Both the position numbers and the translations under genes were made by a program. DNA of 64,000 bases from Escallonia rubra (lineage: Eukaryota; Streptophyta; Magnoliopsida; Escalloniales; Escalloniaceae): NCBI GenBank assembly GCA_033065855.1, contig JAVXUO010001561.1:238428-302427 (forward strand), in the 5' to 3' direction. Within the stretch, counting starts at the first letter, position 1. Every line of letters begins with the position of its first letter. Positions 20,699-31,160 of this stretch are shown here, one piece after another. A model generated the notes under the pieces. It saw nothing but the letters and a program-made list of their open reading frames with translations, was not told the DNA's origin and did no database searches.

Positions 20699-20716
20699 TG
20701 GCGACTCTGCTGGGGA
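20699..20716 (+). promoter_or_regulatory. Primer binding site (tRNA-Arg-like)
   Basis: TGGCGACTCTGCTGGGGA starts three bases after the 5' LTR. From memory it pairs with the 3' end of a plant tRNA-Arg with one mismatch. Tat/Ogre-type Gypsy elements often use tRNA-Arg. Confidence 0.75.
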
Positions 20717-20766
20717 GGTGAGCATCGCAGTGCAGTTCGTTCCTTGCCTGACACACCCAAGCAACC

Positions 20767-22637
20767 ATGCCTGTACAACGGAGAGCTACCAGGTCTGCCA
20801 GCCATGGCCTCAACCCCACCATCCAAAAGGAGCATCACATTGACAACCAGGAGGAGACCAGTGCTACACGGCTCCAACATCAACCTTCGGCCACTGTACC
20901 CGATGTACAAGTGGTTGTCAGTGCAGCTATACAGCAACTGACCCTGACTATAGCCAACCTACAAGACTCGCATACCACTCTCATGGCCGCCATTATGGAA
21001 ATGCAAAGATCCATACAGGCGTTGGCCTCACAACAACCCAGTGCACCAGTATGACCTTTAGGACCTGGGTTGGCTCCTGACATCGTTCAGGCCCAGTGTT
21101 GCGACCAGCGCCGCCTCGATCATCCAGACACTTGGCGGTAGGACTCGTGACATCTTCACCACCTATAGCTGATACACTGCATCCCGTGATGCCATCACGC
21201 AGACCTCAAGCAGACCTCAGACCAGTGTTGCAACAAGTCCTCTCTGTTGTTGCACCTCAACATGTGCCAGCCAGAAGCTCTTCCGAAACCCACAAATCGA
21301 TTGAGATGGAGCTTAACCCCTACCCAACGGAGCAACATAAAATAACCGGTCAAGTGATGGATATGTCTCGCCCACCCACCCATACCCCCATACACTTGCC
21401 ATTATCAGCACTTGTCATATATCATCATTTTGTTCCTCCTCCTCATCAAGTTACCCCGTCAGAGGGCTCGGGGGCTCGCGGCGCCCCAGCCAGCCACCAT
21501 CCCTTTGTTGGCCATGAAGAACCATCCTCCCACTGTGTTTTCAAGTCAGACTTCGACGCACTCCTCCACTGACTGTCACAGAATTCTACACCTGACTATC
21601 AGCCCGACTGACAGGCCATGCGCCATATGCCAACGACATAGCCATCACACCATACCCACTCAAATACAAGCACCCCACCTTTGTGCTCTTTAACGGACGT
21701 GAGGGCAACGCCCGTGAGCACTTAACAAGATTCGTCGGCTCATTAGAGCAATATGGCCCGGGCGACACTTTGAAGCTACGAGAATTTCACAAGTCTCTGA
21801 CTGGCCTTGCCTACTCTTGGTACCACCAGATCCCTGACGGCACTATCCACTCCTGGTCTGACATGGTTCAGCTTTTCCTTGACAAGTTTCACTATGAGAT
21901 GGAACGTGTGACCATTGTTGACATTGTCGAAATCCGCCAAAACCCCAGGGAAGACCTCAATGCCTATGTTACGCGATTTAATCTTAAGTGCTTGGAGTGC
22001 ACTGACTTCAGCAAAGATGAAACCCTTGTACCCATTTGCATCAAGCACATGAAAGACACCTACATGGTCTACCTTGAAAACCTCCAGCTACGGTCCTGGG
22101 GACAGCTTAAAGAAGCTGCGCGATGCACATATGACTCTGTCGGCCCGTCAAAGACCCCAAAGCCTCAAACTCATATTACCCTGGCCGCGACGACGGAAGC
22201 AGCCAGTAACGATGACAACAACCGTAAGCGTCAGTCTCAAGGGAGGGATGGGTGCCCAGACAAGAGAGGGCAGCCGAGGCCTGCCCCGGAATACCCGTGT
22301 GACTTGAAGACTATTAGAGCTCTCCTTAAGACATGGATCAACGACAATGCCATAGCCCTGCCCAATGCCGACACTAAACCTACCCCGGAAGACTTAGCCC
22401 ATCCCAACTACTGCCCCTATCACCGGAAGGTCGGTCACGCCCTCAAGTGGTGTAGGGGCCTCAAGTTTGCCTCGCTGACAAGATTGCATCTGGCGAGCTC
22501 AAGTTCTAAGTCTGGAACATGTGAATCAACCACCCAAGTCCTAGCCTGCCCTAAGTGCATTTTCTACACTTGTATTTTTTTTCGTCATTTCGCAAGTTTT
22601 TTGTGTACTCAATCCACATGTACCACAGCATGTCGCC
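20767..22637 (+). pseudogene. Ty3/Gypsy gag, degenerate
   Basis: Gag would form the particle that carries the element's RNA. The N-terminal part (20767-21054) starts MPVQRRATRS and holds a helical stretch ending M-E-M-Q-R-S-I-Q-A-L. The core (about 21683-22160) fits the Retrotrans_gag family: F-N-G-R-E-G-N-A-R-E-H-L-T-R-F near the start, then AYSWYHQIPDGTI and W-x-x-M-V-Q-L-F-L-D-K-F, and N-P-R-E-D-L-N-A-Y-V-T-R-F. The C-terminal YCPYHRKVGHALKWCRGLK (about 22410-22470) is the Cys/His region that closes gag in Tat-lineage elements. The parts lie in more than one frame, so at least one frameshift is present. No pol follows. Confidence 0.8.
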
Positions 22638-22799
22638 TACTTTTGTTATCAATGAAGTTGCATATCCCGGACTTAGAGAATTTCCAAGCTATATTGCTTT
22701 TACACAAGTCTTTTGACATCACCCTTCATGCATGCCATCACCTACTCCCTTGGGGGTTCTACCCTTCCCCAACCCTTTTTGCATGCCTCTCATTGTAGG

Positions 22800-24104
22800 G
22801 ACTTTGTAAGTGGTGCGCAGGGTGGCTCGAGCCACGCTACTAAGTCTTGACATCGGACCCCCGCCTCTGTTACTCAACCGGTCACCCATGCCAGCCCACC
22901 ACCCTAAGTCCCCCCTCCTTCTTATCTCAACCCTTCGTGGTCGCGGTCACATCACCACCCCATACCCATTTCATTTTCTCTCAACACTTAGAAAAATTTC
23001 TTCATTTTTCGCAGTCGGGTCATCACCCCTTGTGACTTCCTTCAGCACCCTTGCCCCAGCTCAACACTTAGCAAAAAAATTTAACATTTACATTTTTTTT
23101 TTGAACTTCCCTCGCAACCTACCTGCTCGTGGCTGGTTCCCCTTCTCTTTTCCTTTAAAAAGAACCTGGGTCAACCCATGACCCGTAAACCCAACTGACC
23201 CGTGCCTAGCCCCAAACCCTAACCCCAAAAAACCCTAATCTCTTCTTCTTCTACCTCGCGCCGTGCCTCATTGCGCCGCCGCCGACCCTTTTGACTCCCT
23301 GTCGTGCCTTCCACCACCGGCGGTCCCCATCCCCGTCGACCCTTATCTCCCGCCGACCCCCTACCCCCACCTCCTCCCTCCTCGGCCGGCCTCGCCGCCG
23401 CCGCCGATGGCCTCCCTCCTTATTTTTTCTTCCACTTCTTCTCTTCTTCATCATCCCGACCCCCCCATCAGCGCCAACCCCCCCTGCCCGACCCCCCCCG
23501 GCACCCCCACCGACCTTCTCTCTACCTCCCCACCTCAGCCGACAGCCTCACGCCATAACGCCGCCGGCGACCCTATCCTCTCCCTTTCTTGTTTCTTCTC
23601 TCCTTCTTTCACCACCCCGCCGACCTCCCCCAGAACCCCCCCCGACCCCCGACCCTGCCCGACCCCCCCTCGGCCTCTCTCTCTCTCCCTCTTCCCCGAC
23701 CCCGTAAGCCCGCCATCTCGCGGCCGCTGGCGCTGCACCGCCGCCTCCACCCTTCTTGTTTCATCATCTCCCACCCACCCCGTCGACCCCAATGCCGACC
23801 CACCTTCACCTTTGGCCATCTCCACCTCGCCGACCCCCCTTCGGCCATCACACACCCCACCACCTTTTGGCCACACACTTTGGCAACCACCTTGCCGGCC
23901 ATCACACACCCAACCACCTCGTCGCCGTTGCTCAGACGCCGACCCCGCAACGCTCGTCGCTCGAGCAACCAACTCTTCACCTTCGTCATTCAGAGACGAT
24001 GTCAACAACTCTCTGGCCCAACAACATCAACATCCTCCTAAGTGTTTATGCGTGCGGTGCCCGCTCGGGTTGCCCCTCCGCGCATACCCTACGCAGAGGG
24101 TTTA
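22800..24104. other. C-rich internal region of the gag-only Gypsy element, no pol
   Basis: This stretch holds AACCCTAACCCC, then a long run rich in CCC, CCGAC and CTCC. It gives proline-rich open frames in all three plus frames, which is a composition effect. The start (about 23210-23280) resembles a plant gene leader plus first codons (ACCCTAA, TCTTCTTC, then GC-rich), so captured host DNA is possible but I recognise no family. It ends at a weak purine run (GCAGAGGG) before the 3' LTR. Confidence 0.55.
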
Positions 24105-26151
24105 TGTTCCCAACCTATCTTGGCTACACCTAAAAGCCCACTGGGGTCCCAATTTCTATGACACGTCCGCACAAACAGTAGTCAATATTCAACGCTCACA
24201 GGCCATTCAAAGTGTCACATAATCAACTCACATGCTTTTTCCCTTTGTGAAGTAACCTTGGTGTACCTTCCACCTAGGGAGGTCAGCCACCTTGGGGGGG
24301 GTGGGGGTTCGGCCGCCTACCTTGACGACCGATGACCATCGTTCGCGGTTGCACGCCGTAGTCACGATGACCGTGGCTCGTCGCCGCGCTCCGTCGTCGC
24401 GACGATCGTCGCTTGCGACAGTGTCCTGTCTCCGCGATGCCCGCTGTTGCCCGTGCACCGGCTTCAGAGTGCCCATCGCCTGTGGTCGTGCGTCGTCGCC
24501 GCGCCCGCACACAGGCTTCACGATGCTCGTGGCCGCGCACCGGCTTTACGGCGCCCGTCGTCGTCGGCCACGAGCCGGCTCGGCGACTCCCGTGCCCGTC
24601 GTCCGGACGTCATCTCCGCGACCCCTGTCGCTCGGATGACATCTCTGTGACCTTCGTCGCCCGCGTCCACGCGACAGCTCCGCGACTCCCGTCGCCCATG
24701 CGCCAGCTCCGTGATTCTCGTCGCCCGTGCTCCATCTTCACGACCTTCGTTGCCCGCGTCCACATGACAACTCCGCGACTCCCATCACCCGCGCGCCGTC
24801 TCCGCGACACCCGTTGCCGGCGCCTGCGCACCGCACTCTATATAGTCCTCACTCATCACCCATGGTCGAATGACGCTCGTTGTCTCCCGCGCGTCGTCAT
24901 CGCAACAACTGTCACACACGGTCGTGCATTGTCATCTGGTTACCGTCTTCGCGACAACTATCACATGTACGCTCTTTAACACTTGTCGCCGCGCCCATGC
25001 ACCATGCCACTTTCATGGCATGCCCCCCGGGCACCACACTCATTCACCACACCATGCGCACCTTGCCTTGGTCGTGGAACATGCTTCGACCCACTCTCCG
25101 GAGTGTGTAGCATTCTGCAGGGATAAGCGACTCCTCCGGGACACTATCTCCACTAGGGAGCTTTTCAATCCCCTTCCGCCAGGTAGACGGCTCCTCCGGG
25201 ATGCTACCTCAGCCAGTCGGGTAGACGGCTTCGTCGGGAAGCTACTTTGACGCGCTCTGAGTACTTCGGCACAAGGACTCACCCGCAAGGATAGGCGACT
25301 TCTCCGGGACACTATCTCCGCCAGGGAGATTTTCAACTCCTCTTCCGCACCGGGGTAGGCGAGCCCTCCGGGACACTATCTCCGTCAGGGTGTCTTCGTG
25401 ACTGACATATGTGCTCCGGTACGGGGGGCTTGCGTCGGCACCTCTAGCGACTATGACCCCCGGGTCACTCCAAGAAGGGAGCAGGTCTTCGGAGGGTGTC
25501 GCGCCTAATCCGCCTAGCAGTTGGGCGTCGGGTCTTCCCCACCACTGCCAGGCCTGTGGGACTCTGCAAGGGCTTGGATTGATGGCTAGATCAAGGGGTG
25601 TTCTTTGGTAGGACCAACGTTGTGGGGGCCAGTCTTTCCAGACAGACAGAGTGACGCTGTGAGGAGAAGGCCGGGTGAATATGAGATCCGATAGTCCGTG
25701 GAGCACTGGCACCTGTGGACCCCTCGGTGACGTGTCACCCCGGGGAGAGCCACATGTCGCGTGATGACATCATCATCTCAACCTCTATAAATAGTGGACT
25801 TTGGATTTCATTTTCAACAGAATTCTCTCATTTGACAATTTCACTTTCTCTCTCTAAAACCCATTATCTCTAGAATTCTAGAGAGAGAAACCTACAGGAC
25901 CCTGACTCTGGACCTAAGCATCAGACTGTGACTGTCGTCGTATATTCACCGTGTGTCGTCGCCTTCGCAGCACTGCCACCCTCAGGCTCTGTTTGGGAAG
26001 CTCTTGATCTCTACCCTTGTTCAACCCTTGCTGCGTCCCACTTCAACATACTTGGCATCTGACTCGGACTGCATTCTTTGTGGCATCTGACTTGGACTGT
26101 ATTCTTTATGGCACCTCCACGTCGACTGCGAACCCATTTTCATTGGCATCA
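24105..26151 (+). repeat. 3' LTR of the gag-only Gypsy element
   Basis: 2047 bp, clearly homologous to the 5' LTR along its length. It has many substitutions and fewer copies of the internal tandem repeat, so the insertion is not recent. TATAAATA is at 25786-25793. Confidence 0.92.
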
Positions 26152-26156
26152 AGTTC

Positions 26157-26769
26157 TTAGAGTAGTTGTAACCGTGAAAAATTAAACTAGATTTCACATC
26201 AAGAATAAAGAAAAGAATCGGAGGCGATAACAGGAAATAAAGACACACAAGATTTACATGATTCGGCAAAGGCCAAATCCACGATGGTAACAGCGATTTT
26301 ATTATTATGTCAATGGAAAGTAAAGATCTCCTTCTTTAAAAAACCCTCTCAAAATAGTCTCTCTCTCTTAACCCTAATAAACAACATGAGACAACTTAAA
26401 TATTCAAGGCTAAGTTGCGACCTGCTCTGATTAATCCTCGAAACCCAAGTGGATCGGGCAAAACGTTTAGGCCAAACAATGCCCAATTTTTGGGTGTAAG
26501 CGGAGTTTTATCTAACACAAATTATTACGGTAACTTACCAGGATTTTGGTGCCTAAACATGTATGGGGTGCATGGTAATCATATAATTATGTTGATATAT
26601 TTTGGAGTTATTGGATTGCAGCTGTCGTTATAATTTCTTTTCTGAAAGTATATATGTCAAAAAATAAAGCATGTTTCAAAGGTGCTAGTAAGCATGTCAG
26701 TCACACGTAGGCCAGTTGTCTATGCACTCGAGAACTGTCAATTATTCGTAAAATAAGCTTTTATTCACG
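26157..26769. other. Intergenic sequence with a probable copia LTR shred
   Basis: The phrase ACACAAGATTTACATGATTCGGC followed by AAATCCACG (about 26243-26276) is typical of the inside of some plant copia LTRs. No partner LTR is seen. The rest of the stretch has no recognised feature. Confidence 0.35.
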
Positions 26770-26871
26770 CATGTGTGCAGTAACCTTATACTCGTGTATG
26801 GATCTTTTTGTCACCAAATCAAAAACACTTTACATGCTTAGACTCGGCGTTTGCCGAGTCTAAGCATGGGG
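26770..26871 (-). pseudogene. Remnant of a third UGT copy (3' flank fused to an N-terminal shred)
   Basis: 26770-26840 (TGTGCAGTAACCTTAT and following) resembles the 3' flank of the intact UGT near 15921-15985. 26845-26873 (GGCGTTTGCCGAGTCTAAGC then ATGGGGTTT) matches codons around residues 24-34 of the UGT (10615-10650 in copy 1). The body of the gene between these two pieces is missing. LINE sequence begins at once afterwards. The call rests on short matches. Confidence 0.6.
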
Positions 26872-27587
26872 TTTTTGGTCAAAGTCCTTTGTATTTCATT
26901 CAAAAAAGAATATAGCCGTTCGTTTTACAAATCAATGCTATACAACTTCTATTTATATACAAGTAACCGTACACTATCTACACACAAAAAAACTAAGCTA
27001 TAACTTTAACCCTCTAGCAATTATCCCCCACGAACAAGTCACAGCCCTGCTGATTAGCTTCACTGTTGGAAGATTCTTTCAGAAATTCCCCAATCTGTGC
27101 ATAGCTTCCTATTTCTAGCAGTTGGTAATATATTCATCCAACGGCGGCTTACTCTCCATTTGATCCAGTGTTGGATCACTTGACAGCACCCCTCTTGGCT
27201 TGTTTTCATATGCTAAAAAATCCTTACATTTCTTTCCTGCCACACTCCATAGATAACTGCAGTAATAGCTAGCTTATAGAATCTTGATTTTAAGTTTTTC
27301 CCTCTGATATGCCTGGCTCCATAATCTAGAACTTGCTCCCAATTGTTCAATGGTACCTGCACATCTAGCTTATTTAGGATTGTACACCACACTCTTCTAG
27401 CATATGGGCATTGAATGAAAAGATGATCCTTAGTCTCTTGCTGATTAGAGCATAACTCACAGTTATCTTCCTACAACATATTCCATTGTTTCAACTTATC
27501 TTTGGTTCTCAATCCTTTCTTGGATAGCAGCCACATGATCATAGAGCATCTAGGAATGTTACCAGGGAACCACATAACCTTCCACCA

Positions 27588-30500
27588 CACTACAAGGAAT
27601 AAGGCCTTTAGCAACGGGACAATCCGTCGTTAAAAGCCTATATTCTGTCGCTAAAACTTTTAGCGACGGAATTACCGTCGCTAAAAGTCCCTTGTTTAAA
27701 AGGCCGTTACTAAAAGTTTTGCGACGGAATTATAATATCCGTCGTCTAATATAGAACGTTTGGCAACGAATTTATTTCTAAATTAGCGACGAAATATCCG
27801 TCGCTAATTCTGTTTTACGTACTTTAATTTATTTTCTTTTTTACAAAATTAGCGACGGGATAAAATTTTTTGCGACGGAATTAATCTGTCGCTAAAAGTT
27901 AAAGTCATTTTTTTAAAAAACTTAATTTTTTAATTCCCAAACCTGTAATAAAATATTCAAACCAATTGGGTCCCATCATCCGTCAACAATCTCAATATCT
28001 CAAATGCACGATTAACAATCTAAAATCATCAATTAACAAATCATCGATCAATAATCACAATTATCAAATGCACAATTAACAACCTAAAATTATCAAACAA
28101 ATAGTCAATGTTCAAATAACACAAAATTGTTCAAAATGTACATATTCGACGCGATTAATTTAAAATATTGTCTAATTACGGCTCAGAGTTCAACATTGGG
28201 GGAAAGGTTTTTCACAAGTGCTTTGATCAAACACCAGCACTTGAAAACGCATTTGCCCCATGTGTTCAAAGATTACAAAGTCTCCTAGATGGAGGTCACG
28301 CTGCTGCACGAATTCGTTCCAACCCTCTTCGAAGCAAAGAACCTCTTGGCCAACCTTCTTCTTCAATTTAACAAGCCATGACCCCTTGCGACTGGTTAAA
28401 GTTGCTTCAAATCTAAATGTGGTAAGCAATCTCCAAAATGCTACCGGTATGGCCTAACATATTCATAATACAGTAAGACAGGTAAGTTTTTAACCAAAGA
28501 TAAAACTTTTAACACACATGAAAACACAGAAAAAGCGGGATGACATACAAGTTCTGTATGAAAACCATGCATCATGACCTTGAAGAAGTGCATGCTAACT
28601 GAAACGTCCATGTTCACCGAAGCAGAAGCCATTTAACCTACTTTAACATGAAAAACCAATCGAGGATTATTCAATCGACGAGCATCAATTTCATAGCTGA
28701 ATTAAATCTATCAAATTATGTTAAAGTGATGCTAAAAAAATAGATCCATAGCGAGTTGTAGCTAAAATGACTACCACAAAAATCTCAACTACGCACATCA
28801 TCATTTCACCACCCAAATAGCCACCTATACTGTTGAACGTCACTCACATATTACAAATAACACCCAAAAAATCTCAAACCAATCACTGAATGAAACCTAA
28901 CCCTAGTGCAAATCCAATCACTGGATCTCAACGAACCACGCAAAGTGGAAGGAAGTCCTAGCACGCCCAGGGTATATGGATGATTCCATGGATAAGTTCA
29001 TACACAACCTACATGAGCTTTAGGTTTCAAAGAAGATTCTGGAGAGCTTTGCTAGGTAGAGCTCGGATGGTAATCGTCTTTTCTTTTTGAAGTTCAATTT
29101 CCTTGTGTTTGTAATTTAGTATTCACGTAAGGGCACTCGTCTCGATCCCATTGACCGGTTGATGCTTTCTTGCCGCGCAGTTGGCTCCAAATTGTCAGAT
29201 TTATTAGAATCACCCCCAAAAATGTTATTTTCTCACCATTTGGTGAGGAAATTGACGCATGACAAATATCTCAATAGAGATACCTCATGAGATTTGTCAA
29301 TGATTTTTAGACTCTTACATGTTTTAAATTCTTTTTGTAAGCTAGAAGAAGCTTCCTCTTATTCTACCTGGTTGCTATTTCTCAACCTGTTCCATGCCAA
29401 TGTTTTTGGAGATCTTCTTAATAATAAATGTTACAGTTTCTATCCTCCATTGATATTCACTCTTCCCGTCTATAATGAAACAACAAAAACCTGAATTCGA
29501 CAAAATACTATCTTGGAGCTCGTTCTCTCCGAGCAGGGGCATTGAAGATGTGCCTGCAACCAATCAGAAATGCAAAACACCAAAAACTCCATTCCTGCCA
29601 CTAGCTCACTCAGCGGATAATGATCAATCTTCCAATTACGTGGGCTACTTCCAAATACTGACAGTTGCTTATCCTTAACTTTTATTTGTCATAATGCTAA
29701 TGAAGTGTTTAATCTCAGACACTGATGTTGCTTGAAGGGAATCACATAAACCCGGACAGGCAGGGCATAGATTTTTGTGAAGCCACTCCGTTGAGCATCC
29801 TGCTCATGGGATCCTGCACAAGCCTATGACTTGACTCCAATACAAGACATTTTAGGTTACTAGATAAAAAGTACGTGCAACTGCACTCGCCTATTAAAAA
29901 GGTTTGTAAGTTGTCTTTCTAAACACATTTGTCGGAAAAATTCTAACAATTCAAAGGTTCCAGCACACCTTGTTACAACAAAACATTCTTTCCTTGTCAA
30001 GTAAGCATGAAAATTCTCTTTAATTTTTTGCAATCGGAGACACAAGCATCTCAGAAGACACCATAATTTGACGACTTTAAGCCGTCTAAACCATCCAACT
30101 TTGAATCTCTATTTTCTTGTCAATCAATAACAACTCGTGAGCAATTAAAAATTATTGTTTCATATGATATTGAATTAAGTGAAATAGATCCACGCGTTGG
30201 TGTTCAATTAGACAGTCTAGCAATGAAGCTAGACGAGAAAATTAGAAATGAAGCCAAAACTCAAACATATTGGAAGCCAAAATTCAAACATATTGGAAGT
30301 AAGATATCATTGTTTTCACTTTGACTACTTTCCACTTCAGAATGTACAACTTAGGCGGCTAGCATATTTGCACATGGCTTTGAAAGATTAAAGATCGGCC
30401 AACTAAGTGTTCACTTCACCCAAAAACACAGCAACATCTGGTATAAGATTCAAAATACTCTCTGATTAATACCAACCCGCAAGCCTAGTTGATGAAAATG

Positions 30501-31160
30501 CAATTGGATATGCACAAAGCATAGCAAAAAGGCGTATAGGCTATTTAATCGATATCGGAGTACAAATGCATTGTACCAATTGAGCACAGGAATTCATGAC
30601 TAAAAAGGTAAAGAAAAAACTGTAATTAGGTTTAGTGGACTTACCTTATAATAAATAAAACAGGAATTAGACGACGGCAGCGAAGGGCGGCGGCATTGGT
30701 GGCACAGCGGCGGTGGAGAACTTTTCACGCGGCGGCAGTGGAGGGGGATCACCAGAGCTGAGAGGTGATTTTCAGAGAGAGAAACGGGGGGAGAGAAAGA
30801 AGCAGATCTGGGTGTTTTAATCGAGGAATTTTAGCGACGGAATTACCCGTCCCTAAAAGTCCGTCGGTGAATGGCGACCTTTACCGACGGAAGTTTTAGC
30901 GACGGTATAATTTTGTCGCTTAAACAATTTTATAAAACACTAATTTTATAGAAAAGTTTTAGCTACGGAATTTCTGTCGCTAAAAGACTGCCGCAAAAAA
31001 GTTGTCGGCAAAAACTTTTGTCGACGGTTCATTTCATCAGTAATAGTATTTAACGACGGACTTTTACCGACGGACTATTTCGTCGGTTAAAAGTCCATTT
31101 ACCGACGAAATAGATTCTGTCGGTAAAAATCCATCGCTAAAAAGGTATTTTCTTGTAGTG
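27588..31160. mobile_element. CACTA transposon carrying a B3-domain gene, TSD CCA
   Basis: The ends are CACTACAAGGAATAAGG at the left and CTTGTAGTG at the right (inverse of CACTACAAGAAAA). Flanking triplets CCA (27585-27587) and CCA (31161-31163) are the 3-bp duplication of CACTA elements. Subterminal regions (27600-27900 and 30830-31140) are packed with direct and inverted copies of TAGCGACGGA and CCGTCGCTAAAA, the presumed transposase binding sites. I see no CACTA transposase, so the 3573-bp element is non-autonomous. Inside are a two-exon B3 gene and an AATCA-rich tract shared with the hAT element at 1.7-3.6 kb. Confidence 0.95.
28190..28632 (-). CDS. B3 DNA-binding domain protein (REM-type), two exons, inside the CACTA
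   Basis: The predicted protein of 115 residues is one B3 domain. Exon 1 (28632-28549, 28 codons) starts MASASVNMD and holds MHFFKVMMHGFHTEL, the first strand of a REM-type B3 fold (F-F-K-V-x-x-x-G-F-x-x-x-L). A GTATGT donor follows. Exon 2 (28453-28190), after a TTAG acceptor, reads AIPVAFWRLL, then SRKGSWLVKLK, FEEGWNEFVQQ, L-x-L-G-D-F-V-I-F-E-H and FQVLVFDQSTCEKPFP before the stop. These fit the remaining B3 strands in order. Both exons and the junction are in frame with no stop. REM proteins are nuclear transcription factors of plants; whether this copy is expressed or is only transposon cargo is unknown. Only the DNA-binding domain is present, which is short for the family. Confidence 0.8.

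Larger units (their letters stand above)
18474..26151 (+). mobile_element. Gag-only, non-autonomous Ty3/Gypsy element (LARD-like, Tat/Ogre-related)
   Basis: The 7678-bp element has LTRs at 18474-20695 and 24105-26151, both starting TGTTCCCAACCTATC and ending GGCATCA. Flanks are AGTTT (18469-18473) and AGTTC (26152-26156), a 5-bp duplication with one change. A tRNA-Arg-like primer site follows the 5' LTR. The interior encodes a degenerate gag but no protease, reverse transcriptase or integrase, so movement would need a helper. The LTR lengths differ (2222 against 2047 bp), mainly through different numbers of internal tandem repeats. Related to the solo LTR at 6987-9958. Confidence 0.92.

Noticed and set aside
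23263-24222. A 319-codon plus-strand open frame, proline-rich, with other long frames in the same region
   Set aside because: The sequence is C-rich and almost free of T/A-rich stop codons in every plus frame. Frames overlap, no family motif is visible, and it lies inside a gag-only retrotransposon.
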